Positions 1-7,812 of a DNA stretch of 64,000 nucleotides are shown in pieces. Position 1 is the stretch's first letter. Each line of letters begins with the position of its first letter. The notes under the pieces are model-generated. The model did not search any database. It saw nothing but the letters and a program-made list of their open reading frames with translations, and was not told the origin of the DNA. A program made the translations under genes and the position numbers. Origin of the DNA: Polynucleobacter sp. UK-Mo-2m-Kol15 (GTDB lineage Bacteria; Pseudomonadota; Gammaproteobacteria; Burkholderiales; Burkholderiaceae); the NCBI RefSeq assembly GCF_018881505.1, contig NZ_JACVQC010000001.1, positions 541,927-605,926 of the forward strand. The letters are read 5' to 3'.

Positions 1-334
1 ATATCCCACGCTTTATCCGCCTGCTAGTAGATGAGCGCGAGGATCTAAAACAAGTCTTTAATCTAGAAAAGATTACTGGCCAGTTAGCCTGCGCCGAGTG
101 GTGGGAGAAAATTGGTAAAGACCAGTACCCCAGATTGCAGTGGCAGACAGCGCAGTTTTGGCAATCATTGGCTCATGCCGATGAACAAGCAGATGATGTA
201 TCCCATATCCCACGCTTTATCCGCCTGCTAGTAGATGAGCGCGAGGATCTAAAACAAGTCTTTAATCTAGAAAAGATTACTGGCCAGTTAGCCTGCGCCG
301 AGTGGTGGGAGAAAATTGGTAAAGACCAGTACCC
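1..334 (+). repeat. In-frame 204-bp tandem repeat
   Basis: Bases 1-130 and 205-334 are identical over all 130 positions, giving a period of 204 bp (68 codons, so the frame is kept). Bases 131-204 are the unit's second part, replaced after 334 by a different 3' end of the gene. The array starts before the window, so the copy number is unknown. Confidence 0.95.
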
Positions 335-380
335 ATTAATGTCTGAAATTTCATTTTCTCCCTTACTTTTTAGTAAATAA
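1..380 (+). CDS. 3' end of a tandem-repeat protein, probably part of a large glycosyltransferase-type protein (5' end outside window)
   Basis: The reading frame is open from base 3 to the TAA at 378-380, so the gene enters from upstream; an internal ATG at 135 is not a credible start because coding continues before it. The visible protein is two copies of a 68-residue unit (with motifs such as HIPRFIRLLVDER, AEWWEKIGKDQYP) followed by a short unrelated tail. The unit, an aromatic-rich stretch ending in a WW..G...YP motif, resembles accessory repeats attached to glycosyltransferases of polysaccharide loci, but this is inference from pattern only. The next gene is a glycosyltransferase starting 16 bp later, probably in the same operon. 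The essentially identical copies suggest a recent duplication. No enzymatic motif lies in the visible part. Confidence 0.6.
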   Translation, partial: IPRFIRLLVDEREDLKQVFNLEKITGQLACAEWWEKIGKDQYPRLQWQTAQFWQSLAHADEQADDVSHIPRFIRLLVDEREDLKQVFNLEKITGQLACAEWWEKIGKDQYPLMSEISFSPLLFSK

Positions 381-396
381 ATCCTGGACTTAATTC

Positions 397-1524
397 GTGA
401 AAGAATCTTTTGGAGTGAATGTTGTTGGTTTTCCTCAGAGCACTCTTGGGCTTGGGGAGGATGCTAGGATGGCTACAAATGTTATAAATAATCTTTCAAT
501 ACCAGTCGTTGCAATTCAGGCCCCAATGTCTGGGCCGCCTAAATTAGAGCATTCAGTCGACCATTTTGTAAGTGATCATTTGCAATATGACGTTTCTATA
601 TTTTGTCTTCCTCCTCCCGATATGTACCGCTTGGCTCTGGAGGGGGGGAGGCATTTAATTGATGTAAAAACATATCGAATTGGAGCTTGGCCATGGGAGC
701 TTCCTCATTGGCCATCGGCCTTTGGGCGCCTTGATAAATTTGTTGATGAAATTTGGGCTCAAAGTGAGTTTGTTGCAACGGTATATAAAAAACTTGGAAT
801 AGTTTCTGTATTCAATATGCCAATGGTGATCTCAATACCTAAACCCACAAAAAATTTGAGGGATTCAATGAATCTCCCAAGCAACTCCTTTTTATTTTAT
901 TTGCTGTTTGATGGAAATTCTTGGTTAAGTAGGAAAAATCCTTTGGGGGGTGTACAGGCTTTTCAAAAGGCCTTCCCATTAAATTTAGAAAATCAAAATA
1001 TTGGACTTGTAATTAAGGCTATGAATGTCAATCCAAATGATTCTATGTGGAAAAAAATTGAGTTAATTGCAGCAAAAGATCCACGTATTCATATTATTCA
1101 AAAAAGAATGGAAAGGCAGGATCTCATTAATTTGATGGATTCATGCGATTGCTATATTTCATTGCATAGAAGTGAAGGATTTGGAAGGGTAATTGCCGAA
1201 GCTATGTTACTAGGGCAGCCTGTAGTGGTAACTAACTTTTCTGGGAACGTAGATTTTTGTAATAGTTCTACAGCTTACATGGTTGATGGAGAATTGCAGC
1301 CACTGTTACCAGGAGATTATTTATTTTATGAAGGTCAATATTGGTGTGATCCTGATATAAATACTGCATCAAAGCAACTAGTTCGTGTATTTGAGAATCC
1401 AGTTGAGCGAAATAAGATTTCAAAAGCAGGAAGAGATCTCATACTTGAAAAATATTCCATGTCGACAGTAAGCCGCGCCTACCTCGGCAGACTATCAAAA
1501 ATCCGAGTTGAATATTCTCTATGA
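397..1524 (+). CDS. Glycosyltransferase, GT-B fold, family 4 type
   Basis: Predicted cytoplasmic sugar transferase of surface-polysaccharide assembly. The 375-residue protein begins at a GTG; its N-terminus has the Rossmann-like GVNVVGF strand and a LGLGEDAR loop, and its C-terminal half carries the nucleotide-sugar-binding signature EGFGRVIAEAM, in which two glutamates are seven residues apart as in GT4 enzymes. The length is normal for the family. The stop overlaps the next start by four bases (ATGA), so the two genes are translationally coupled. The base composition is AT-rich, typical of O-antigen-type loci. Donor and acceptor sugars cannot be told from sequence. Confidence 0.88.
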   Translation: MKESFGVNVVGFPQSTLGLGEDARMATNVINNLSIPVVAIQAPMSGPPKLEHSVDHFVSDHLQYDVSIFCLPPPDMYRLALEGGRHLIDVKTYRIGAWPWELPHWPSAFGRLDKFVDEIWAQSEFVATVYKKLGIVSVFNMPMVISIPKPTKNLRDSMNLPSNSFLFYLLFDGNSWLSRKNPLGGVQAFQKAFPLNLENQNIGLVIKAMNVNPNDSMWKKIELIAAKDPRIHIIQKRMERQDLINLMDSCDCYISLHRSEGFGRVIAEAMLLGQPVVVTNFSGNVDFCNSSTAYMVDGELQPLLPGDYLFYEGQYWCDPDINTASKQLVRVFENPVERNKISKAGRDLILEKYSMSTVSRAYLGRLSKIRVEYSL

Positions 1525-2579
1525 TTAGGCTAAGAATATGTGCGCCTGATATATTTGAGGGTGATGCTGTTGGAAATCATTGCCTTGGTATTGCTAGAAT
1601 GGGTAAGCGACTCGGTTATGAGATAAGCATTTACGCAAAAAATTTTGAAGCTGATGATGATCTTATTATCCCTATAGAGGATTTATTTGGAAGTGTTAAT
1701 GAATCAGATATTCTCCTTATTGCTTATTCAATTTATGACCCTTATTTAGATGCGCTCTTAAAACTTAAATGCTCAAAGATTTGTTACTTTCATGGTGTTA
1801 CATCGTCAGCACTGCTTAATGAGTTCGATATAGTGACGGCGAAATTATGTCGTTTGGCAATTAAGCAAATAAAAAAATTTAAAAGTTTTGATACTATAAT
1901 TTGTAATTCAAAATATACATCCTTAGCATTAGAAAATATCATTAATCCAGAGAGGCTTTTAGTGATCCCGCCTGTATTTTTGGATATGGCGACGTATAAA
2001 AGAGTAGCCACCAAATATAGTCGAAGGCATGAACTTAATTTTTTAATGGTTGGCAGATGCGTCCCACATAAAAATATTGAGTTTGCAATTGAAGTATTGG
2101 CTGAGGTAAATAATTCACTTAAACAGGCTACTCTCTCGATAGTTGGTAGTACGCCTAACTATAACTATTTCAAGTTTTTAATTAATAAGGCTCGAAAATT
2201 AGGGGTTTTGAGTAGTATTGATTTTACGGGTGTTATACACGAACAAGCCCTAGTTAATTTGTACACCACAACAAGCGGTCTTTTGGTGACAAGTAAACAT
2301 GAGGGATTTTGTGTTCCTGTGCTTGAGGCTATGAGTTTTGGTAGTCCAGTTTATGTGCTTGGGGGAAGTGCTGCGCAGGAGCTGTGTTTAAAGCCGGAGA
2401 TTTTTCTTGATAGTGACTGTCCATCTGCTTGGGCTGCCAGAATCTCTGCCGAGGTAAATCAGTCTAAACTTGTCAAGGATGAGGACGCTTGCGAGAGGTT
2501 AGCTCGTGCTTCGATAGTTTTGAATTTAGCTAGCGATTCCATTTGGCTATCTGCGCTTGATGATGGTAAAGGAGTTTAG
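1521..2579 (+). CDS. Glycosyltransferase, GT-B fold, family 4 type
   Basis: A 352-residue second GT4-type enzyme. The N-terminal half has a short Rossmann core (LRICAPDIFEGDAVGNHCLG) and the C-terminal half has LNFLMVGRCVPHKN, the usual linker strand of these enzymes, followed by the EGFCVPVLEAMSFGSPV donor-binding motif near residue 260. It starts inside the stop of the preceding glycosyltransferase and ends two bases before the next one, so it belongs to the same transcript. Expected to add one sugar to a lipid-linked oligosaccharide at the inner face of the inner membrane; specificity unknown. Confidence 0.88.
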   Translation: MIRLRICAPDIFEGDAVGNHCLGIARMGKRLGYEISIYAKNFEADDDLIIPIEDLFGSVNESDILLIAYSIYDPYLDALLKLKCSKICYFHGVTSSALLNEFDIVTAKLCRLAIKQIKKFKSFDTIICNSKYTSLALENIINPERLLVIPPVFLDMATYKRVATKYSRRHELNFLMVGRCVPHKNIEFAIEVLAEVNNSLKQATLSIVGSTPNYNYFKFLINKARKLGVLSSIDFTGVIHEQALVNLYTTTSGLLVTSKHEGFCVPVLEAMSFGSPVYVLGGSAAQELCLKPEIFLDSDCPSAWAARISAEVNQSKLVKDEDACERLARASIVLNLASDSIWLSALDDGKGV

Positions 2580-2581
2580 TA

Positions 2582-3571
2582 ATGACCAGTGGCCTAAAGA
2601 TACTTCTTACAACATACAGTACTGCATATTCAACAAGCGGTGGGGGGGAGGTAGAAATAATTAGGACCGCAGAAATGCTAAGGGGTGCCGGTGCCCTTGT
2701 AGATATTTATGGCCCTGCTAGCAGACCTTTAATATTCTATGACTTCATTATTCATTTTTCGGTTGAGGCTAGCGGAGCTCCATTATTTTTTGCTGCAAAG
2801 GAGGCTGGCAAAAAAATCTTTATATATCCAAATGTTTGGTGGTTTGAAGCCCCTTCTCCGGTAGAAATTGAAAGAGTAAAGGCATTGGTATTAGCAGCGG
2901 ATAAGGTAATTTTTAAATCAAGAGCAGAGCTTCAGAACTTTTCTCGATATATTTCTTTACCCCACGACAGGATTGTGGTTTCAAGATTGCCAATATCGCC
3001 TAGTTTTTCTCAAGAAATCGATGCACAACTAGCTATGGCTTATACAGATAAACTGGGATACGTTTTGTGTATTGGTTTGCTAGAGCCAATTAAAAATCAA
3101 TTAGAGCTTATTCGAGCCTTAAACAGCCTCTCGATGGATGGAGTATTTATTGGCGGTACAAGAGACGAGGCATATGCTCGCCAATGCAAGCTAGAAGCCC
3201 ATCACGGAATTAAATTCCTACCTTTCATTTCCCCATCAAGCTCTCTATTGCGCTCTATTATCGGAGGTGCTGCTGTTCTCGTAGAGCCAAGCTTTGATCC
3301 TCCGGGAAGATCTGTTTTGGAAGGGGCAATTCTAAAGCGTCCGGTCGTTATTGGGGCTAGTGAGTGGCAAGAAGAATATTTCTCGAAACACTGCTGGATA
3401 GTCTCGCCAGATTCTTCTGCAGATATTGCTAAAGGGGTGATGGCAGCATTAAATGATTCGGATAGATCAATTAAGATAAAAAAGGCTTATGAATGTTTTT
3501 TATCCAACAACTTAGATCATTTGGTCGGCAGTGTTTTAATAAACTCAATTCTTGGCTGCGATGACCAGTAG
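2582..3571 (+). CDS. Glycosyltransferase (GT4-like)
   Basis: A 329-residue protein starting at an ATG two bases after the preceding stop. The N-terminus has a strand-glycine loop (LLTTYSTAYSTSGGGEVEI) like GT-B acceptors; residues ~160-170 (YVLCIGLLEPIKNQ) form the start of the C-terminal domain and the donor-binding motif PPGRSVLEGAILKRPVV lies near residue 245. It is shorter and more divergent than the two enzymes before it, so the family call is less firm. It sits in an uninterrupted run of glycosyltransferase genes, and its 3' end overlaps the next gene. Confidence 0.78.
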   Translation: MTSGLKILLTTYSTAYSTSGGGEVEIIRTAEMLRGAGALVDIYGPASRPLIFYDFIIHFSVEASGAPLFFAAKEAGKKIFIYPNVWWFEAPSPVEIERVKALVLAADKVIFKSRAELQNFSRYISLPHDRIVVSRLPISPSFSQEIDAQLAMAYTDKLGYVLCIGLLEPIKNQLELIRALNSLSMDGVFIGGTRDEAYARQCKLEAHHGIKFLPFISPSSSLLRSIIGGAAVLVEPSFDPPGRSVLEGAILKRPVVIGASEWQEEYFSKHCWIVSPDSSADIAKGVMAALNDSDRSIKIKKAYECFLSNNLDHLVGSVLINSILGCDDQ

Positions 3572-4613
3572 AAACTCTATAACTCGAGTTTTAGTGATTC
3601 AAAGGAATTCTTTATCAGATGAGAATTTATTATCAAGATCGATTGGAGCAAGATTTACTCCGCTACTAAATTATATGAGTGGGCGAAAATTAATTAGTTT
3701 CTGCGAAATATTGGAGGATAACATCACTCTTATGGATTTAAAGAGTTGCGATGTGGTTTTGTTTAATAAGCATTCTTCTAGGCAGGCTATAAATATTATG
3801 AAAATGTCTCATGATATTGGCCTAAAAACTATATATGATCTTGATGATTGGATACTCGACTTGCCCGAATATTCTGTAACAGATTTGCTTGAGGATCAGC
3901 TCGGAAATATTATTTGGATGATTCGAAATGCCACTTTTGTTACTGTCTCTTGTAATGCTTTAATGGATAAAGTCGCTCTTTTGCGCAATCCCATATTTCT
4001 GCTGAAAAATGGGATTGATCCGTCTGCTTTTGGCTTTGGAGATGGTGGTTGGTCAGAATCAAAAAAACCAAAAATTCTTTTTTCTAATACGGATGGAATT
4101 AAATTGATTAAATTCAAGGAGAAATTTTTTGAATTAATTATTAATTTTTTGAATGATAATCCAGAGATTTCAATTGATTATTGGGGTGATATTTTTCCTG
4201 AGATTTATCAAATACCAAGAATTAGGATAAGAGGATTTCTGCATAATGAGGCATATAAAAGAGCGATATTAAGCGAGGGATATTGGTTTTCAATCGTGCC
4301 ATTGGGGGGCCCAGAGGATGCAGATTCCTTATTTTTCAATAGCTGTAAATCTTGTATTAAGTATATAGACTATGGCGCACTCGGGATACCTGGCATATAT
4401 TCCAACACCCCAGTTTATACAGAAGTAGTTAAGCATCAAGTTAATGGAATTCTTGTTGATAATGATTCGCTCTCTTGGGAGAAAGCAATGAATAGCTTGC
4501 TTCAAAACTCGTTATTAAGACGCGAGATAAGGGAGAGTGCCTATGTAGACGTAGTTAAAAATCATGGACTAAAAGAGCCTGCTAAAATTTTCTTGAACCT
4601 TCTTAGACTATGA
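3561..4613 (+). CDS. Glycosyltransferase-like protein
   Basis: I chose the ATG at 3561 (protein beginning MTSRNS, 350 residues) over an in-frame TTG nine bases upstream; the start lies inside the end of the previous gene (11-bp overlap). Visible features are a YDLDDW motif near residue 90, common in glycosyltransferases that follow a YD(L/I)DD pattern, and a C-terminal block with KYIDYGALGIPGIYS and NGILVDND, matching the donor-binding region of GT4-like enzymes but without a clear E-x7-E pair. Probably a polysaccharide sugar transferase; the substrate is unknown. Very AT-rich, like its neighbours. Confidence 0.7.
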   Translation: MTSRNSITRVLVIQRNSLSDENLLSRSIGARFTPLLNYMSGRKLISFCEILEDNITLMDLKSCDVVLFNKHSSRQAINIMKMSHDIGLKTIYDLDDWILDLPEYSVTDLLEDQLGNIIWMIRNATFVTVSCNALMDKVALLRNPIFLLKNGIDPSAFGFGDGGWSESKKPKILFSNTDGIKLIKFKEKFFELIINFLNDNPEISIDYWGDIFPEIYQIPRIRIRGFLHNEAYKRAILSEGYWFSIVPLGGPEDADSLFFNSCKSCIKYIDYGALGIPGIYSNTPVYTEVVKHQVNGILVDNDSLSWEKAMNSLLQNSLLRREIRESAYVDVVKNHGLKEPAKIFLNLLRL

Positions 4614-4631
4614 TTTGAGTGAGCTCTATAT

Positions 4632-5225
4632 ATGGATTTATTTTTGATCCGACACGGTCAATCACTGGCCAATGCTGCCGGCAGGTTGATTGCTGATCGG
4701 TATGATGGCCTGAGTGCATTGGGTATTTCTCAATCACAGGAATTAGCTCATACTCTCGCGGAAATGAGGCACATGCCCTCACTCATTTTTTCTAGTCCCT
4801 GGGCAAGAGCACGTGAAACCGCTGAATATGTATACTCGCAAAGTATTGAGATTAATTTTGATGCAAGGCTTGCAGAAACAAACCCCGGAAAGTTTGGCAC
4901 ATGGTTGGAAGCTGACTTCAATCAACAGTTTCCAGAATTTAATAAAAATATTGCAAATCAATATGAGGAGGGTGAGTCACATTTAGATATGGCTTATCGT
5001 GTCTGTAATTGGGTGGATGAGGAGGTATTTCCAAGAACATCTGAGTCCGGCCTCATTAGTGTCGTTGCGCATGGTGGACCTATAAGCGTAATATTGCAAT
5101 ACTTATTAGGTATACCCATAGAGACTAGATACCCAAGTTTTTCTGTGCCGAATGCCTCTTTTTCTATATTAAAATGGCGCCCTGATTTGAACCGGTATTG
5201 CTTGCTATCTGCAGGTCATCAATGA
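4632..5225 (+). CDS. Histidine phosphatase family protein (phosphoglycerate-mutase-like)
   Basis: A 197-residue protein with the branch-1 histidine phosphatase core: the phosphate-accepting RHG at residues 7-9, arginine in SSPWARARETAE near residue 60, conserved acid E81 (AETNPG) and the second catalytic histidine H147 in VVAHGGP. It probably removes a phosphate from a sugar or small metabolite. Its place between polysaccharide genes suggests a sugar-phosphate substrate such as those of heptose or nucleotide-sugar pathways, but the specificity cannot be read from the sequence. Its stop overlaps the next start by four bases. Confidence 0.85.
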   Translation: MDLFLIRHGQSLANAAGRLIADRYDGLSALGISQSQELAHTLAEMRHMPSLIFSSPWARARETAEYVYSQSIEINFDARLAETNPGKFGTWLEADFNQQFPEFNKNIANQYEEGESHLDMAYRVCNWVDEEVFPRTSESGLISVVAHGGPISVILQYLLGIPIETRYPSFSVPNASFSILKWRPDLNRYCLLSAGHQ

Positions 5226-6088
5226 GAAAAAAGATATTAATCTATGAGCCGCTCTATAAGGCAAATCAGAAGATAGTAGATCTTGCATTTTGCCCACTCA
5301 TGATTAATGATAACTCCCTCTCAGAATGGCGTGAGCTTAAACATTTGATTAATATATATGATGCTTATATTCATTTTAATGCTGAATATACAGGATTATT
5401 TTCACCTAAATTTCAATTAAAAACACATATTACGGGCGAGGAATTTATTGATTTTGTAAATAGCAATCCAGGGGGGGACGTTTACTTTATAAATCCTTTC
5501 CCGCAAATCAAGTACTGGTCTTATAACGTTTGGATGCAGGGAGAAATAGCACATCCCGGGCTAAAAAAAGCTGCTAAGCAACTTTTAGAGGCAGCAAAAA
5601 TACCAATAGATATTGAGAGGACTCCACGGCATGGCAGTAATTTATTAGCCTACTCAAATTTTTGGGTTGGGACGCCAAACTTTTTGGAGAAATATATTGT
5701 AGGTATTCTAAAGCCAATAAACCAATTCTTATTGGAAAATCCTAACCATCCAGCAACCATTGGGGTCTTGGCAATGACTAAGCATACCGTAAGTGCCCCA
5801 CTGCTACCATTCATTATTGAGCGACTCTTCAGTACTTATTTGTCATTAAACCCAGATATTGATGCAGTTTGTTACCCCTATTCTGAGTCTGAAATTATTG
5901 ATAAATATTGTATAAATGATTTCGAAAGGTTGTTAGTAAGATTTATGAGGAATGAAGTTGATAGAGCTGACATTGATTGTAGATTTACTGATGGTCTTTT
6001 AGGTAAAATGAATCTAGCATGCCAGTTATTTCAGCAGCATCATAATGATTTATATGAATATAAGATACATCCCCATCTTTCTAGATAA
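5222..6088 (+). CDS. Conserved-type protein of unknown function in polysaccharide locus
   Basis: I chose the ATG at 5222, which overlaps the phosphatase stop (ATGA), over a TTG 24 bases upstream; this gives 288 residues starting MRKKILIYEPLY. I do not recognise a named family. It lacks a signal peptide and membrane segments, is rich in aromatic residues and asparagine, and has motifs such as YFINPFPQIKYWSYNVWMQGE and FWVGTPNFLEKYI. The layout, close translational coupling to glycosyltransferase genes and the absence of export signals point to a cytoplasmic protein of polysaccharide assembly, perhaps a transferase of an unnamed family. It is the last gene before a 614-bp non-coding gap. Confidence 0.6.
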   Translation: MRKKILIYEPLYKANQKIVDLAFCPLMINDNSLSEWRELKHLINIYDAYIHFNAEYTGLFSPKFQLKTHITGEEFIDFVNSNPGGDVYFINPFPQIKYWSYNVWMQGEIAHPGLKKAAKQLLEAAKIPIDIERTPRHGSNLLAYSNFWVGTPNFLEKYIVGILKPINQFLLENPNHPATIGVLAMTKHTVSAPLLPFIIERLFSTYLSLNPDIDAVCYPYSESEIIDKYCINDFERLLVRFMRNEVDRADIDCRFTDGLLGKMNLACQLFQQHHNDLYEYKIHPHLSR

Positions 6089-6702
6089 CGTTATCAATTA
6101 AAATGAAACCAGTCATCTAACTGAGTTTATTCATTGAGGTATTTAATGTATTATTTCTCCTGATGTACCATAGCCTTTTGGAGATATTCTACCAAGTCGC
6201 TGGCGTGGTCATATATTGTTGTAAGCTGTGATTTAAGCGTCGATATTTTTGCACTTATCTTGAATAAAAAATAAATATTCATTAATCAGTTTATAATGAT
6301 TTTTTAATATACTGTACAAACAAATTTAATTTCCCTAAATTTGGGAAATTTAGCCTCAGAAGCTTCTAAAGATTCAGTGTAACTATTCTACAGGTTATCA
6401 GTGCTATTTAGGTTTACAGTAAATAGATCATCGAAATTCCTTTTCAGTACCCTTTAAAACTAGAACGATTTGAATAAATTAAATTATTTATCGTTAACAT
6501 TAGGTCTTTCATAGGAGTTACAGATAACATAAAAATCATCTTTTTAAATGTACGAAGCTAATGGTTTGTATCAGACCTAAAAATATCTCAATTAATAGTA
6601 ACTCTTAAAGCATTTGGGGGGGTAAAGGGGCTACGCTTTTTCCGGCTCATCTTCATAATGTGTCTATAATCAAGAAAATTTATCTATTTTACATTCCTTT
6701 TT
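6089..6702. other. 614-bp AT-rich gap without a clear gene
   Basis: The stretch is very AT-rich. It contains one perfect hyphenated palindrome (6328-6350; 8-bp arms AATTTCCC/GGGAAATT around a 7-base loop, no T-run) and a 43-codon minus-strand frame at 6151-6282 with coding-like residue content (its 3' end reads DHASDLVEYLQKAMVHQEK) but no convincing ribosome binding site. The frame may be the remnant of a broken gene at a junction of polysaccharide cassettes. The 3' part (6600-6700) is the likely promoter region of the PhyH gene. Confidence 0.5.
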
Positions 6703-7749
6703 ATGAAAACAACTCACTTGCTACCTGGAGTCCCTTTAGTTGAAAGCCCTTTCTTTAATGATTTTGCTGAAGAGGTTTGGTCAGGAGAGGAATTGAGAAT
6801 TGCTAGGGATTTAAACGAAAATGGTTTTGCGGTTTTTAATTTTTTAGACTCAAAATTAATTGAAGCAATTAATCAGATTCCATCTGACTTTAAGGATAAA
6901 TATGATTGGGATGCTTGGCGAGCTGAAAAGCTCGAGAGCTTGCGAATTCAGGATGCATGGCAGTTTGATAGCCGAGTTAATAGTATTGCCTCAAACCCAC
7001 AAATTATTTCCTTATTAACTAGTCTTTATGGGAAGCCAGCATTCCCATTTCAAACTCTGAATTTTGCGGTGAGTAGCGAACAAAGTGGGCACAGTGATCA
7101 CGTGCACTTCAGCAGCTTACCCGAAAGATTTATGTGCGGTGTTTGGGTGGCATTTGAAGATATTGATGAAAATAATGGCCCTTTATTTTATTATCCAGGC
7201 TCACATAAGTGGCCTTCGTATGCTAACGAGCATATCGGTGTAAGTGGATTTGACATAGGAAATGCCTACGGTCACTATAGTAAATATGTTGATTTGTGGG
7301 AGGCGCTAGCCAATTCACATGGCGTGCAAAAAAAATACTTCTATGCCAAGGCTGGACAGGGGTTAATCTGGGCATCTAACCTTGTCCACGGTGGTAGCAA
7401 GATGCTAGATAGATCTAGAACTAGGTGGAGTCAGGTAACGCATTATTTCTTTAAGGGGTGTGGCTTTACCACGCCTGTAGCAAATGATATTAATCAAGGT
7501 CAAATTTATTATCGAGATATTATTGATATCTCTAATGGCAGTATTGTAAAAAATATTATTTCTGGATGTGAAGTTAATGAGAGCTTAGTCGAGAGGTTGA
7601 TGCCTCCATGTATCTCTGGTCAAAATTTACCTGTTGATTTTGTTGCTTCAAAATATTTAGAGTTGAATCCAGATGTTTTAGAGAGCAATGCTGACCCAGA
7701 AAGCCACTATCTAAATTTTGGAAAAATTGAGGGCAGGCGCTATAAGTAG
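6703..7749 (+). CDS. Phytanoyl-CoA dioxygenase (PhyH) family protein with C-terminal glycosyltransferase-type repeat
   Basis: Predicted Fe(II)/2-oxoglutarate-dependent oxygenase of 348 residues. The iron triad is visible: H130 and D132 in GHSDHVHF and H229 in LVHGGS, followed by arginines near 239-241 that would bind 2-oxoglutarate; the PGSHKWPSY block is typical of PhyH proteins. The last ~40 residues (SKYLELNPDVLESN...HYLNFGKIEGRRY) are not part of the oxygenase fold. They match the short NPDV..HY..FG..EGR repeat often attached to glycosyltransferases and rhamnan-synthesis proteins. It may hydroxylate or otherwise oxidise a sugar or lipid in the envelope pathway; the substrate is unknown. 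Confidence 0.85.
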   Translation: MKTTHLLPGVPLVESPFFNDFAEEVWSGEELRIARDLNENGFAVFNFLDSKLIEAINQIPSDFKDKYDWDAWRAEKLESLRIQDAWQFDSRVNSIASNPQIISLLTSLYGKPAFPFQTLNFAVSSEQSGHSDHVHFSSLPERFMCGVWVAFEDIDENNGPLFYYPGSHKWPSYANEHIGVSGFDIGNAYGHYSKYVDLWEALANSHGVQKKYFYAKAGQGLIWASNLVHGGSKMLDRSRTRWSQVTHYFFKGCGFTTPVANDINQGQIYYRDIIDISNGSIVKNIISGCEVNESLVERLMPPCISGQNLPVDFVASKYLELNPDVLESNADPESHYLNFGKIEGRRYK

Positions 7750-7812
7750 TAATCACGCCTAGAAATACTCTTAAACAAAAATTTTATGAATGTTTAAGAT
7801 ACATTTAAGTAT

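Noticed and set aside
596..778. Minus-strand open frame inside the first glycosyltransferase gene
   Set aside because: It lies wholly inside a convincing glycosyltransferase frame with GT4 motifs and has no ribosome binding site. The same reason removes the other antisense frames of 60-110 codons across the window.
6328..6350. Palindrome considered as a terminator
   Set aside because: The stem is AT-rich and lacks a T-run on either strand; it may be a protein-binding site or chance.
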